This document shows, piece after piece, positions 22,480-31,221 of a stretch of 64,000 bases of DNA (its first letter is position 1; every line of letters begins with the position of its first letter). Position numbers and translations under genes: made by a program. This DNA is from Streptomyces xanthophaeus. GTDB lineage: Bacteria > Actinomycetota > Actinomycetes > Streptomycetales > Streptomycetaceae. The notes under the pieces are model-generated. The model ran no database searches. It saw only the letters and a program-made list of their open reading frames with translations, and was not told the origin of the DNA. The stretch spans positions 5,032,501-5,096,500 of the forward strand of contig NZ_CP076543.1 of NCBI RefSeq assembly GCF_030440515.1. The letters are read 5' to 3'.

Positions 22480-23177
22480 CCGACACGACCGCCGCGACCG
22501 ACGCCACCGCCACCACCCGCACGAACCACATCGTCTGGGACTGGAACGGGACGCTCCTGCACGACATCGACGCCGTCATAGCCGCGACCAACGCCTCCTT
22601 CGCCGAGCTCGGCTTCGCGCCGATCACCCTGGAGACCTACCGCGACCTGTACGTCGTTCCGGTGCCGAAGTTCTACGAGCGCCTCATGGGCCGGCTGCCC
22701 ACCGAGGAGGAGTGGCTGGTCATGGACGACACCTTCCACCGCCACTACTGGGCCGCCGCCGAGGACGCCGGGCTGGCCGAGGGTGCCCGGGAGCTGCTCC
22801 GGGACTGGCAACTGGACGGGCTCACCCAGTCCCTGCTGTCCCTCGCGCCCCACGACAAGCTCGTCCCCCTGGTCCGGCTCCACGGCATCGACCAGCACTT
22901 CCTGCGCGTCGACGGCCGGATCGGACCCTCGCACACCTCCAAGGCGGGCCACCTCGTACGCCACCTGGCCGCCCTGGACGGGACGGGTGTGACGGCGGAC
23001 CGTACGGTCCTCATCGGAGACGCCGTGGACGACGCCCTCGCCGCCGCCCACGTAGGTGCCCGGGCCGTTCTCTACACGGGCGGCTCGCACAGCCGCAGCA
23101 GTCTGGAATCGGCCGGAGTGCCGGTCGTGGACAGCCTGGCCGAGGCCGTTCTGACAGCTCGCGAGCTGGCCGGATAA
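22476..23177 (+). CDS. HAD-family hydrolase
   Basis: This 233-residue protein has HAD motif I as DWNGT with nucleophile Asp22, motif II Ser in LLSLAP, and motif IV TVLIGDAVDDALAA with metal-binding Asp pair. It resembles phosphoglycolate-phosphatase-like enzymes. The residue two after the nucleophile is Asn rather than the usual Asp (DxDGT), which is found in some HAD branches but may change metal or substrate handling. Translation starts at GTG 22476 inside the DUF6912 stop (GTGA). The substrate is unknown. Confidence 0.88.
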   Translation: MTDTTAATDATATTRTNHIVWDWNGTLLHDIDAVIAATNASFAELGFAPITLETYRDLYVVPVPKFYERLMGRLPTEEEWLVMDDTFHRHYWAAAEDAGLAEGARELLRDWQLDGLTQSLLSLAPHDKLVPLVRLHGIDQHFLRVDGRIGPSHTSKAGHLVRHLAALDGTGVTADRTVLIGDAVDDALAAAHVGARAVLYTGGSHSRSSLESAGVPVVDSLAEAVLTARELAG

Positions 23178-23544
23178 GCACGGGACGGGCCGCTGCACGG
23201 ACGGCCGGTCACGTCGCTGGCCAGAGTGTCAAAGTTCCACCCCAAGATTTGTACAGATGCAGCGAATGACGTCCTGGGGGTAGGTCGGGATAGCCTTGTA
23301 CCCGTGATCAGCGCGATAGTCATCGGGGGCACTGGAGCCTCCGGCCTGCGCCCGGCGCACGACCGTGCCCGGGCCTTCGCTGATCCCCGCCCCCGGGACC
23401 TTCGGCCGATCATGGCTCATTCCCTCCCGGTCGGCTCTCTCGACGGCATAGCGTCGATCCCGGACGGACACCCCGCCTCGCGGCGCTATGTCATTCCTTC
23501 CTTCACCTACGTCACGCAATGGCGCGCGACAGGAGCCAGAGGAC
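23178..23544 (+). promoter_or_regulatory. promoter and long leader of NAD-glutamate dehydrogenase
   Basis: These 367 bases lie before gdh. A plausible promoter is TGACGT (23267-23272) with TAGCCT (23291-23296), spacer 18. It would give a leader of about 245 nt. GTG at 23304 stands 13 bases after the start of that -10 box and opens a frame of about 100 codons (VISAIVIGGTGASGLRPAH) that runs past the gdh start in another frame; I cannot show that it is translated. The earlier part has no feature I recognise. Confidence 0.4.
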
Positions 23545-26500
23545 ATGCAGACCAAGCTGGACGAAGCAAAGGCCGAGCTGCTCGCACGGGCGGCCCGGGT
23601 AGCTGAGCACAGCCCGGCCGGGGGGCTACTTCCGACTGGGTCCGAGCGGGGAGAGCGTCCAGACCAGGACACCGTTCTCTCCTACCTCCAGCGCTACTAC
23701 CTGCACACGGCGCCGGAGGACCTCGCGGACCGGGACCCGGTCGATGTGTTCGGAGCCGCGCTCTCGCACTACCGGCTCGCCGAGAACCGGCCGCAGGGCA
23801 CCGCGAACGTGCGCGTGCACACGCCCACGGTGGAGGAGAACGGCTGGACCTCCAGCCACTCCGTCGTCGAGGTCGTCACCGACGACATGCCCTTCCTCGT
23901 GGACTCCGTGACGAACGAGCTGTCCCGCCAGGGCCGCGGCATCCACGTCGTGATCCACCCGCAGGTCGTCGTCCGCCGTGACGTCACCGGCAAGCTGATC
24001 GAGATCCTCGGTCCCGACTGCGACGCCCACGGTCCCCGCACGGCGCGCCCCCACGACTCCCTCGTCGAGTCCTGGATCCACGTCGAGATCGACCGCGAGA
24101 CCGACCGCGCCGACCTCAAGCAGATCAACGCCGACCTGCTGCGCGTCCTGTCCGACGTACGGGAGTCCGTCGAGGACTGGGAGAAGATGCGCGACGCCGC
24201 GCTGCGCATCGCCGAGGGCCTGCCCGAGGAGCACACCGCCCCCGACCTGCGCGAGTACGAGCTCGAAGAGGCCCGTGAGCTGCTGCGCTGGCTCGCCGAC
24301 GACCACTTCACCTTCCTCGGCTACCGCGAGTACAACCTCGTCGACGGCGACTCCCTGGCCGCCGTGCCCGGCACCGGCCTCGGCATCCTGCGCTCCGACC
24401 CGCACCACAGCGGCAAGGACGACGGCCACCCGGTCTCGCCGTCCTTCAACCGGCTGCCGGCCGACGCCCGCGCCAAGGCCCGCGAGCACCGCCTGCTGGT
24501 GCTGACCAAGGCCAACAGCCGCTCCACCGTGCACCGCCCCTCGTACCTCGACTACGTGGGCGTCAAGAAGTTCGACGCCGACGGCAACGTCGTCGGCGAG
24601 CGCCGCTTCCTCGGCCTGTTCTCCTCCGCCGCGTACACCGAGTCCGTGCGCCGCGTACCGGTGATCCGCCGCAAGGTCGTCGAGGTCCTCGACGGCGCCG
24701 GCTTCGCGCCGAGCAGCCACGACGGCCGCGACCTGCTGCAGATCCTGGAGACGTACCCGCGCGACGAGCTGTTCCAGACCCCGGTCGACCAGCTCCAGGC
24801 CATCGTCACCTCCGTCCTGTACCTCCAGGAACGCCGCCGGCTGCGGCTGTACCTGCGCCAGGACGAGTACGGCCGCTACTACTCGGCGCTCGTCTACCTG
24901 CCCCGCGACCGGTTCACCACCGGGGTGCGGCTGCGCCTGATGGACATCCTCCGCGAGGAGCTCGGCGGCATCAGCGTCGACTTCACCGCGTGGAACACCG
25001 AGTCGATCCTCTCCCGCATCCACTTCGTCGTCCGCGTCCCGCAGGGCACCGAGCTGCCCGCGCTGACCGACTCCGACGTCGAGCGCATCGAGGGCCGTCT
25101 CGTCGAGGCCGCCCGCTCCTGGGCCGACGGCTTCCAGGAAGCGCTGATCGCCGAGTGCGGCGAGGAGCGCGCCGCCGAGCTGCTGCGCCGCTACGGCACC
25201 TCCTTCGCCGAGGGCTACAAGGCCGACCACTCGCCGCGCGCGGCCGTCGCCGACCTGGTCCACCTGGAGCGGCTCGCCGCCAGCGACCGCCAGTTCGCGC
25301 TCTCGCTCTACGAGCCCGTCGGCGCGGGCCCCGGCGAGCGCCGTTTCAAGATCTTCCGTACCGGCGACCAGGTCTCGCTCTCCGCGGTCCTGCCGGTGCT
25401 GCAGCGCCTGGGCGTCGAGGTCACCGACGAGCGCCCGTACGAGCTGCGCCGCTCCGACCGGGTCAGCGCCTGGATCTACGACTTCGGTCTGCGGATGCCC
25501 GTCACCGGCAACGGGGACAACTACCTCGGCGACGACGCCCGCGAGCGCTTCCAGGACGCCTTCGCCGCGGTCTGGCAGGGCGACGCGGAGAACGACAACT
25601 TCAACGCCCTGGTGCTGAGCGCCGGGCTCACCTGGCGGCAGGCCGTCGTCCTGCGCGCGTACGCCAAGTACCTGCGCCAGGCCGGCTCCACCTTCAGCCA
25701 GGACTACATGGAGGACACCCTCCGCAACAACGTCCACACCACCCGACTGCTGGTCTCGCTCTTCGAGGCCCGGATGGCGCCCGTGCGCCAGACCGCCGGC
25801 AGCGAGCTCGTGGACGCCATGCTGGAGGAGCTCGACGGAGCCCTGGACCAGGTCGCCTCGCTCGACGAGGACCGCATCCTGCGGGCCTTCCTCACCCTCA
25901 TCAAGGCCACGCTGCGCACGAACTTCTTCCAGCTCAACGGCGTGGGCGAGCAGCACTCGTACGTGTCGATGAAGTTCGACCCGCAGGCCATCCCGGACCT
26001 GCCGGCCCCGCGTCCGGCCTTCGAGATCTGGGTCTACTCCCCGCGCGTCGAGGGCGTCCACCTGCGCTTCGGCAAGGTCGCCCGAGGCGGCCTGCGCTGG
26101 TCCGACCGCCGCGAGGACTTCCGTACGGAGATCCTCGGCCTGGTCAAGGCGCAGATGGTCAAGAACACCGTGATCGTGCCGGTCGGCGCCAAGGGCGGCT
26201 TCGTCGCGAAGAACCTCCCCGACCCGTCGGTGGACCGTGACGCCTGGCTCGCCGAGGGCATCGCCTCGTACAAGATCTTCATCTCGGCGCTGCTCGACAT
26301 CACCGACAACATGGTCGCCGGTGAGGTCCTGCCCCCGAAGGGCGTGGTCCGCCACGACGAGGACGACACCTACCTCGTCGTCGCAGCCGACAAGGGCACC
26401 GCGACCTTCTCCGACATCGCCAACGGAGTGGCCGAGTCCTACGGCTTCTGGCTCGGTGACGCCTTCGCCTCGGGCGGCTCGGCCGGCTACGACCACAAGG

Positions 26501-28509
26501 GCATGGGCATCACCGCCCGCGGCGCCTGGGAGTCCGTCAAGCGGCACTTCCGCGAGCTGGGCCACGACACCCAGACCGAGGACTTCACCGTCGTCGGCGT
26601 CGGTGACATGTCCGGTGACGTGTTCGGCAACGGCATGCTGCTCTCCGAGCACATCCGCCTGGTCGCCGCCTTCGACCACCGGCACATCTTCATCGACCCG
26701 CATCCGGACGCGGCTACCTCCTACGCCGAGCGCCGGCGCCTGTTCGAGCTGCCGCGCTCCTCGTGGGCCGACTACGACACCTCGCTGATCTCGGCGGGCG
26801 GCGGCATCCACCCGCGTTCCGCGAAGGCCGTCCCGATCACCGCGCAGGTCCGTGAGGCCCTCGGCATCGAGGCGGGCATCACCAAGATGACCCCCGCCGA
26901 CCTGATGAAGGCGATCCTGCAGTCCCCCGTGGACCTGCTGTGGAACGGAGGCATCGGCACGTACGTCAAGGCCACTGCCGAGACGCACGCGGACGTCGGC
27001 GACAAGGCCAACGACGCCATCCGCGTCAACGGCTCCGACGTGCGGGCCAAGGTCATCGGCGAGGGCGGCAACCTGGGTCTGACCCAGCTCGGCCGGATCG
27101 AGTTCGCCCGCACCGGTGCGGGCGGCGAGGGCGGCAAGGTCAACACCGACGCCATCGACAACAGCGCGGGCGTGGACACCTCCGACCACGAGGTGAACAT
27201 CAAGATCCTGCTCAACGCGGTCGTCACCGACGGCGACATGACGGTCAAGCAGCGCAACAAGCTGCTCGCCCAGATGACCGACGAGGTCGGCCGTCTGGTG
27301 CTGCGCAACAACTACGCGCAGAACGTCGCGCTCGCCAACGGCGCGGCCCAGGCCCCGAGCCTGCTCCACGCCCAGCAGCGCTACATGCGGCGGCTGGAGC
27401 GCGACGGGCTCCTCGACCGGGCGCTGGAGTTCCTGCCCACCGACCGGCAGATCCGCGAGCTGCTGGGCGGCGGCAAGGGCCTGACCCAGCCCGAGCTGGC
27501 CGTGCTCTTCGCCTACACCAAGATCACGGTGGCGGACGAGCTCATCGCCACCGAGCTGCCGGACGACCCGTACCTGCGCCGTCTGCTCTTCGCGTACTTC
27601 CCGGCCGCCCTGGCCGAGCGGCTCACCGAGCAGATCGACACGCACGCGCTGCGCCGGGAGATCATCACCACCATCCTGGTCAACGACACCGTCAACACCG
27701 GTGGTTCGACCTTCCTGCACCGTCTGCGCGAGGAGAGCGGGGCCTCCACGGAGGAGATCGTCCGCGCGCAGCTCGCGGCCCGCGAGATCTTCGGCCTGGC
27801 CGACGTGTGGGACGCGGTGGAGGCGCTCGACAACAAGGTCGCCGCCGACGTCCAGACCCGGGTGCGGCTGCACTCGCGGCGCCTGGTCGAGCGCGGTACC
27901 CGCTGGCTGCTGAACAACCGGCCGCAGCCGCTCCAGATCACCGAGACCATCGCCTTCTTCGAGGAGCGCGTGGGCCAGGTCTGGGCCGAGCTGCCGAAGC
28001 TGGTGCGCGGCGCCGACCTGGAGTGGTACCAGTCGATCCTGGACGAGCTGACGGGTGAGGGCGTCCCGGAGGAACTGGCCGCCAAGGTGGCCGGCTTCTC
28101 CTCCGCCTTCCCGGCGCTGGACATCGTCGCGATCGCGGACCGCACGGGTGCGGACCCGCTGCAGGTCGCCGAGGTGTACTACGACCTCGCCGACCGCCTG
28201 GCCATCACCCAGCTGATGGACCGGATCATCGAGCTGCCGCGGTCCGACCGCTGGCAGTCGATGGCCCGCGCCTCCATCCGCGAGGACCTCTTCGCGGCGC
28301 ACGCGGCGCTGACCGCGGACGTGCTGTCGGTGGGCAACGGCACGTCGACTCCCGAGGAGCGCTTCAAGGCGTGGGAGGAGAAGAACGCGGCCATCATCGG
28401 GCGGGCGCGGACGACTCTGGACGAGATCCAGGGGTCGGACGACTTCGACCTGGCGAACCTGTCGGTGGCGATGCGGACGATGCGGTCGCTGTTGCGCGTG
28501 CACAGCTGA
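23545..28509 (+). CDS. gdh: NAD-specific glutamate dehydrogenase, large 180-kDa type
   Basis: This 1654-residue protein is a member of the large L180 class of NAD-dependent glutamate dehydrogenase, first described in Streptomyces clavuligerus. It has N-terminal ACT-like regulatory regions, then the catalytic domain with GGLRWSDRREDFRTEILGL and KNTVIVPVGAKGGFVAKNLP near residue 860, a dinucleotide-binding domain (VGVGDMSGDVFGNGML), and a long C-terminal helical region. It deaminates glutamate to 2-oxoglutarate and ammonia and forms homo-oligomers. ATG at 23545 has AGGAG nine bases upstream. It is monocistronic, ending in a 22-bp terminator. The very long open frames on the opposite strand are composition artefacts. 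Confidence 0.98.
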   Translation: MQTKLDEAKAELLARAARVAEHSPAGGLLPTGSERGERPDQDTVLSYLQRYYLHTAPEDLADRDPVDVFGAALSHYRLAENRPQGTANVRVHTPTVEENGWTSSHSVVEVVTDDMPFLVDSVTNELSRQGRGIHVVIHPQVVVRRDVTGKLIEILGPDCDAHGPRTARPHDSLVESWIHVEIDRETDRADLKQINADLLRVLSDVRESVEDWEKMRDAALRIAEGLPEEHTAPDLREYELEEARELLRWLADDHFTFLGYREYNLVDGDSLAAVPGTGLGILRSDPHHSGKDDGHPVSPSFNRLPADARAKAREHRLLVLTKANSRSTVHRPSYLDYVGVKKFDADGNVVGERRFLGLFSSAAYTESVRRVPVIRRKVVEVLDGAGFAPSSHDGRDLLQILETYPRDELFQTPVDQLQAIVTSVLYLQERRRLRLYLRQDEYGRYYSALVYLPRDRFTTGVRLRLMDILREELGGISVDFTAWNTESILSRIHFVVRVPQGTELPALTDSDVERIEGRLVEAARSWADGFQEALIAECGEERAAELLRRYGTSFAEGYKADHSPRAAVADLVHLERLAASDRQFALSLYEPVGAGPGERRFKIFRTGDQVSLSAVLPVLQRLGVEVTDERPYELRRSDRVSAWIYDFGLRMPVTGNGDNYLGDDARERFQDAFAAVWQGDAENDNFNALVLSAGLTWRQAVVLRAYAKYLRQAGSTFSQDYMEDTLRNNVHTTRLLVSLFEARMAPVRQTAGSELVDAMLEELDGALDQVASLDEDRILRAFLTLIKATLRTNFFQLNGVGEQHSYVSMKFDPQAIPDLPAPRPAFEIWVYSPRVEGVHLRFGKVARGGLRWSDRREDFRTEILGLVKAQMVKNTVIVPVGAKGGFVAKNLPDPSVDRDAWLAEGIASYKIFISALLDITDNMVAGEVLPPKGVVRHDEDDTYLVVAADKGTATFSDIANGVAESYGFWLGDAFASGGSAGYDHKGMGITARGAWESVKRHFRELGHDTQTEDFTVVGVGDMSGDVFGNGMLLSEHIRLVAAFDHRHIFIDPHPDAATSYAERRRLFELPRSSWADYDTSLISAGGGIHPRSAKAVPITAQVREALGIEAGITKMTPADLMKAILQSPVDLLWNGGIGTYVKATAETHADVGDKANDAIRVNGSDVRAKVIGEGGNLGLTQLGRIEFARTGAGGEGGKVNTDAIDNSAGVDTSDHEVNIKILLNAVVTDGDMTVKQRNKLLAQMTDEVGRLVLRNNYAQNVALANGAAQAPSLLHAQQRYMRRLERDGLLDRALEFLPTDRQIRELLGGGKGLTQPELAVLFAYTKITVADELIATELPDDPYLRRLLFAYFPAALAERLTEQIDTHALRREIITTILVNDTVNTGGSTFLHRLREESGASTEEIVRAQLAAREIFGLADVWDAVEALDNKVAADVQTRVRLHSRRLVERGTRWLLNNRPQPLQITETIAFFEERVGQVWAELPKLVRGADLEWYQSILDELTGEGVPEELAAKVAGFSSAFPALDIVAIADRTGADPLQVAEVYYDLADRLAITQLMDRIIELPRSDRWQSMARASIREDLFAAHAALTADVLSVGNGTSTPEERFKAWEEKNAAIIGRARTTLDEIQGSDDFDLANLSVAMRTMRSLLRVHS

Positions 28510-28525
28510 TCGGTCGGCTTTGCCG

Positions 28526-28569
28526 AACGGGCCGGGCCCGGGACCACGTGGTCCCGGGCCCGGCCCGTT
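28526..28569 (+). terminator. terminator of gdh
   Basis: A perfect palindrome with 22-base arms is centred between 28547 and 28548 (AACGGGCCGGGCCCGGGACCA and its complement). It starts 17 nt after the gdh stop. Confidence 0.92.
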
Positions 28570-28606
28570 CCGGTTGGCTGCCGGGGGCGCTGCCCCCGGA
28601 CCCCCG

Positions 28607-28689
28607 CGCCTCAAACGCCGGCGGGGCTGAAAGAGCGCCTCAAACGCCGGCGGGGCTGAATTTTCCAGCCTCGCCGGCGTTTGAGGCGC
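28607..28689. repeat. CCTCAAACGCCGG repeats: two direct units plus one inverted
   Basis: Two direct units (28607-28630, 28635-28658) are followed by an inverted unit (28666-28689). The second and third form a near-perfect 24-bp hairpin with an AATTTT-type loop between convergent gdh and the ABC ATPase gene. It can serve as a bidirectional terminator. Confidence 0.85.
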
Positions 28690-28714
28690 GGGTCTGGGCG
28701 GAGCCCAGGAAAGG

Positions 28715-29503
28715 TCAGCGGCCCGACGTGAAGGCCTCGTAGGCGTCGCAGACTTCGGAGGACGGGCCGTCCATGCGGAGCACCCCGGCCTCCAGCCAGA
28801 TCGCGCGGTCGCAGGTCTCGCGGACCGTGTTGATGCCGTGGCTGACGAGGAAGACGGTGCCGGCGTGCTCGCGGAGTTCCTCGATGCGGGCCTGGCTGCG
28901 GCGCTGGAAGGCGGCGTCGCCGGTGGCCAGGGCCTCGTCGATCATCAGGACGTCGTGGTCCTTGGCGGCGGCGATGGAGAACCGCAGCCGGGCGCCCATG
29001 CCGGAGGAGTACGTCCGCATGGGCAGGGAGATGAAGTCGCCCTTCTCGTTGATGCCGGAGAAGTCGACGATCCCCTGGTAGCGCTCGCGGATCTGCTGCT
29101 TGGACATGCCCATCGCGAGGCCGCCGAGGACGACGTTGCGCTCGCCGGTCAGGTCGTTCATCAGGGCGGCGTTCACGCCGAGCAGGGACGGCTGGCCGTG
29201 CGAGTAGATCCGGCCGCGGGCCACCGGCTGGAGGCCGGCGATGGCGGCCAGCAAGGTGGATTTGCCCGAGCCGTTGGAGCCGATGAGGCCGATGGCCTCG
29301 CCCTTGTACGCGGTGAAGGTGACGCCCTTGACGGCGTGCACCTCCTTGATGCCGGGGGACGGTTTGCGGGAGAAGACCCGGCTGAGTGCCGCGGTGGCTC
29401 CGCCCTTGCGGGCGCCGGTGCCGTGGACCTTGTAGATGACGTGGACCCCGTCGGCGATGACGGTCGGTACCCGTGTGTCGGTCTTCGGGGCGGTGTCAGC
29501 CAC
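28715..29503 (-). CDS. tagH: ABC transporter ATPase, teichoic acid/polysaccharide exporter (TagH/Wzt type)
   Basis: This 262-residue ATPase has Walker A GSNGSGKST (about 74-82), the signature YSSGMGARLRFS and Walker B DVLMIDEALATGD. The long N-terminal lead-in with YKVHGTG and the ALATGD Walker B extension are typical of TagH/Wzt/KpsT polysaccharide exporters, which work with a TagG-type permease. There is no C-terminal carbohydrate-binding domain. The start is GTG at 29503 with AGGAG seven bases upstream; it overlaps the permease by eight bases. It likely powers export of wall teichoic acid or a related glycopolymer. Confidence 0.93.
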   Translation of the reverse strand: MADTAPKTDTRVPTVIADGVHVIYKVHGTGARKGGATAALSRVFSRKPSPGIKEVHAVKGVTFTAYKGEAIGLIGSNGSGKSTLLAAIAGLQPVARGRIYSHGQPSLLGVNAALMNDLTGERNVVLGGLAMGMSKQQIRERYQGIVDFSGINEKGDFISLPMRTYSSGMGARLRFSIAAAKDHDVLMIDEALATGDAAFQRRSQARIEELREHAGTVFLVSHGINTVRETCDRAIWLEAGVLRMDGPSSEVCDAYEAFTSGR

Positions 29504-30407
29504 GTCCGTACTCCTCTTCTGCCTTCCAGAACCAGATGAAGCCGCCGACGCCGGCCAGCAGGGCCCAGCCGATGGCCAGGGGCCACGCGTGGGGCGGGAG
29601 CGAGTGCGCCTGGAAGCTGTCGATCAGCGCGAAGCGCATCAGGTCGATGTAGACGGCGGCGGGGTTGAGCTTGAGCAGTGTCAGCACCCAGTGGTGCGGC
29701 AGATGGTCCGACTTGAGCATCTGGTCGATGGACCACATGACGCCCGAGGAGTACATCCAGGTGCGCAGGACGAAGGGCATCAGCTGGCTGACGTCCGGGC
29801 TCTTGCTGCCGATGCGCGCCATGACCATCGCGCAGCCGGCGGCGAAGACGGCCATCAGCAGCAGGGCCGGGAAGGCCAGGAACCAGGACCAGGCGGGCCG
29901 CTGGCCGAAGGCCAGGAGCAGGATGACCAGGGCGCCCATGGTGACGAGCAGCTGCTGGAAGAGCTGGACGACGGTGGAGATGGGCAGGCTGGCGCGCGGG
30001 AAGTGCAGGGCGCGGACCAGGCCGCGGTTGCTGTGGACGGAGCGGGTGCCGGCGTTGATGGAGCTGCCGATGAAGTCCCAGACGAAGATGCCGGTGATCA
30101 GGAAGGGCACGTAGTCCGGCACGCCGTGGCTGGCCTTCATCACGATGCCGAAGATGAAGTAGTAGACGGCCGCGTTGAGGAGCGGGGTCACCAGGTGCCA
30201 GAGCTGGCCGAGCTTGGCGGTGCTGTACGTGGCCTGCATGCGGGCGGTCGCGTACGCGGTGACGAAGTGGCGGCGGTCCCAGAGTTCCGCGATGTAGCGG
30301 GGGAGCGTGGGGCGGGCGCCGCTGAGGGTGAGGCCGTGGGCGGCGGCGAGTCGCGCGAGATCCGCGGAGGGCGCGGGCTCGGTCTTGGGGGCGGTCGCGG
30401 TGGTCAC
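29496..30407 (-). CDS. tagG: ABC-2 type permease, polysaccharide exporter (TagG type)
   Basis: This 303-residue permease has an N-terminal cytoplasmic region with RYIAELWDRRHFVTAYATARMQATYSTAKLGQLWHLVTPLLNA, the strongly conserved TagG/Wzm amphipathic entry, then six membrane helices and a conserved VPDYVPFLITGIFVWDF segment. GTG at 30407 is chosen by comparison with the family; no Shine-Dalgarno sequence is evident, so a leaderless or alternative start is possible. It pairs with the ATPase that overlaps its end. The two are divergent from a TetR gene and lie near a CDP-glycerol transferase gene, which supports a teichoic acid export role. Confidence 0.92.
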   Translation of the reverse strand: MTTATAPKTEPAPSADLARLAAAHGLTLSGARPTLPRYIAELWDRRHFVTAYATARMQATYSTAKLGQLWHLVTPLLNAAVYYFIFGIVMKASHGVPDYVPFLITGIFVWDFIGSSINAGTRSVHSNRGLVRALHFPRASLPISTVVQLFQQLLVTMGALVILLLAFGQRPAWSWFLAFPALLLMAVFAAGCAMVMARIGSKSPDVSQLMPFVLRTWMYSSGVMWSIDQMLKSDHLPHHWVLTLLKLNPAAVYIDLMRFALIDSFQAHSLPPHAWPLAIGWALLAGVGGFIWFWKAEEEYGRG

Positions 30408-30458
30408 AGGGTTCGCTTTCGACGGGGTCAGTACGTCACTGCCGAGGTCGGGACGGGT

Positions 30459-30543
30459 CCGTATCGTCGCTACGGCGAGGTTAGGGCGTGCTGCGTCGGA
30501 ACGCAACCGTATCGTCGTGACGAGGCGCGGCTATGCTCTCTGC
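30459..30543. promoter_or_regulatory. divergent promoter/operator, tagGH exporter and TetR regulator
   Basis: CCGTATCGTCG occurs twice, at 30459 and 30507. The first copy sits in CCGTA-N7-TACGG (30459-30475); the second runs into TCGTC-GT-GACGA (about 30512-30523). Such paired dyads between divergent genes are typical TetR operators. TATGCT at 30532-30537 is a good -10 box exactly 12 nt before the tetR ATG, predicting a leaderless tetR mRNA with the operator over its -35 region. Confidence 0.55.
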
Positions 30544-31203
30544 ATGACCCCGGACCCCGCCGCCACCGCTTCCGCGCCCGCCACCGCCCGTAGAGCCCCC
30601 GCCGGCGCCGCCGTCCTGCGCGCGGACGTGACCGAGGCGATCCGCGACGCGGTGGTGGAGGAACTGGCCGCGGTCGGCTTCTCGAAGATGTCCATCGAGG
30701 GCATCGCACGGCGGGCGGGGGTCGGCAAGACCGCGGTCTACCGGCGGTGGAAGTCGAAGCTGCACCTGGTGCTGGACCTGGTGGGGGCCTTCGCGGTGGA
30801 CGGCCTGCCGGTGCCCGCGACCGGCTCCCTGTACGGGGACGTACGGGCCCTGCTGGAGGTCATGTCACACGTGCTGCGGCACCCGGTGGCCTCCGCGGTG
30901 ATCCCCGACCTGCTCGTGGAGGCGGCCCGGAACCCGGAGATCGCGGACGCGGTGCGCGGCGCGCTCCTCGACGGGCAGCGGCGCATGGCGGAGGGGATCG
31001 TCTCGGACGCGGTCGCGCGCGGCGAACTCCCGGCGGGCATCGACCCGGCCCACGCCCTCGACCTGCTGATCGGCCCGCTCTACTGGCGCCAGGTGGTCGT
31101 CCGGGACGCGGTGACCGGCAGCCACCTCGACGTCCTGGCCCGCCAGGTGGTGGCGGGCCTGAAGGCGAGCTCCGGCCCCGGTGACGCGGGGGCCGGCGCG
31201 TAG
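30544..31203 (+). CDS. TetR/AcrR family regulator
   Basis: This 219-residue repressor has an N-terminal tail, then the TetR helix-turn-helix (IRDAVVEELAAVGFSKMSIEGIARRAGVGKTAVYRRWKSK, about 37-76) and a ligand domain of the TetR_C_16/AcrR-like type. It is divergent from the exporter genes and probably controls them and itself through the dyads at 30459-30525. There is no ribosome-binding site before the ATG, in keeping with a leaderless transcript. The inducer is unknown. Confidence 0.92.
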   Translation: MTPDPAATASAPATARRAPAGAAVLRADVTEAIRDAVVEELAAVGFSKMSIEGIARRAGVGKTAVYRRWKSKLHLVLDLVGAFAVDGLPVPATGSLYGDVRALLEVMSHVLRHPVASAVIPDLLVEAARNPEIADAVRGALLDGQRRMAEGIVSDAVARGELPAGIDPAHALDLLIGPLYWRQVVVRDAVTGSHLDVLARQVVAGLKASSGPGDAGAGA

Positions 31204-31221
31204 GGGACGTCCGGCGGCGGC

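Noticed and set aside
23626..28614. A 1662-codon open frame on the minus strand opposite gdh
   Set aside because: Third-position G/C bias leaves the complementary frame free of stops. The translation is Val/Gly/Asp-rich with no family signature, while the plus strand encodes a clear NAD-glutamate dehydrogenase.
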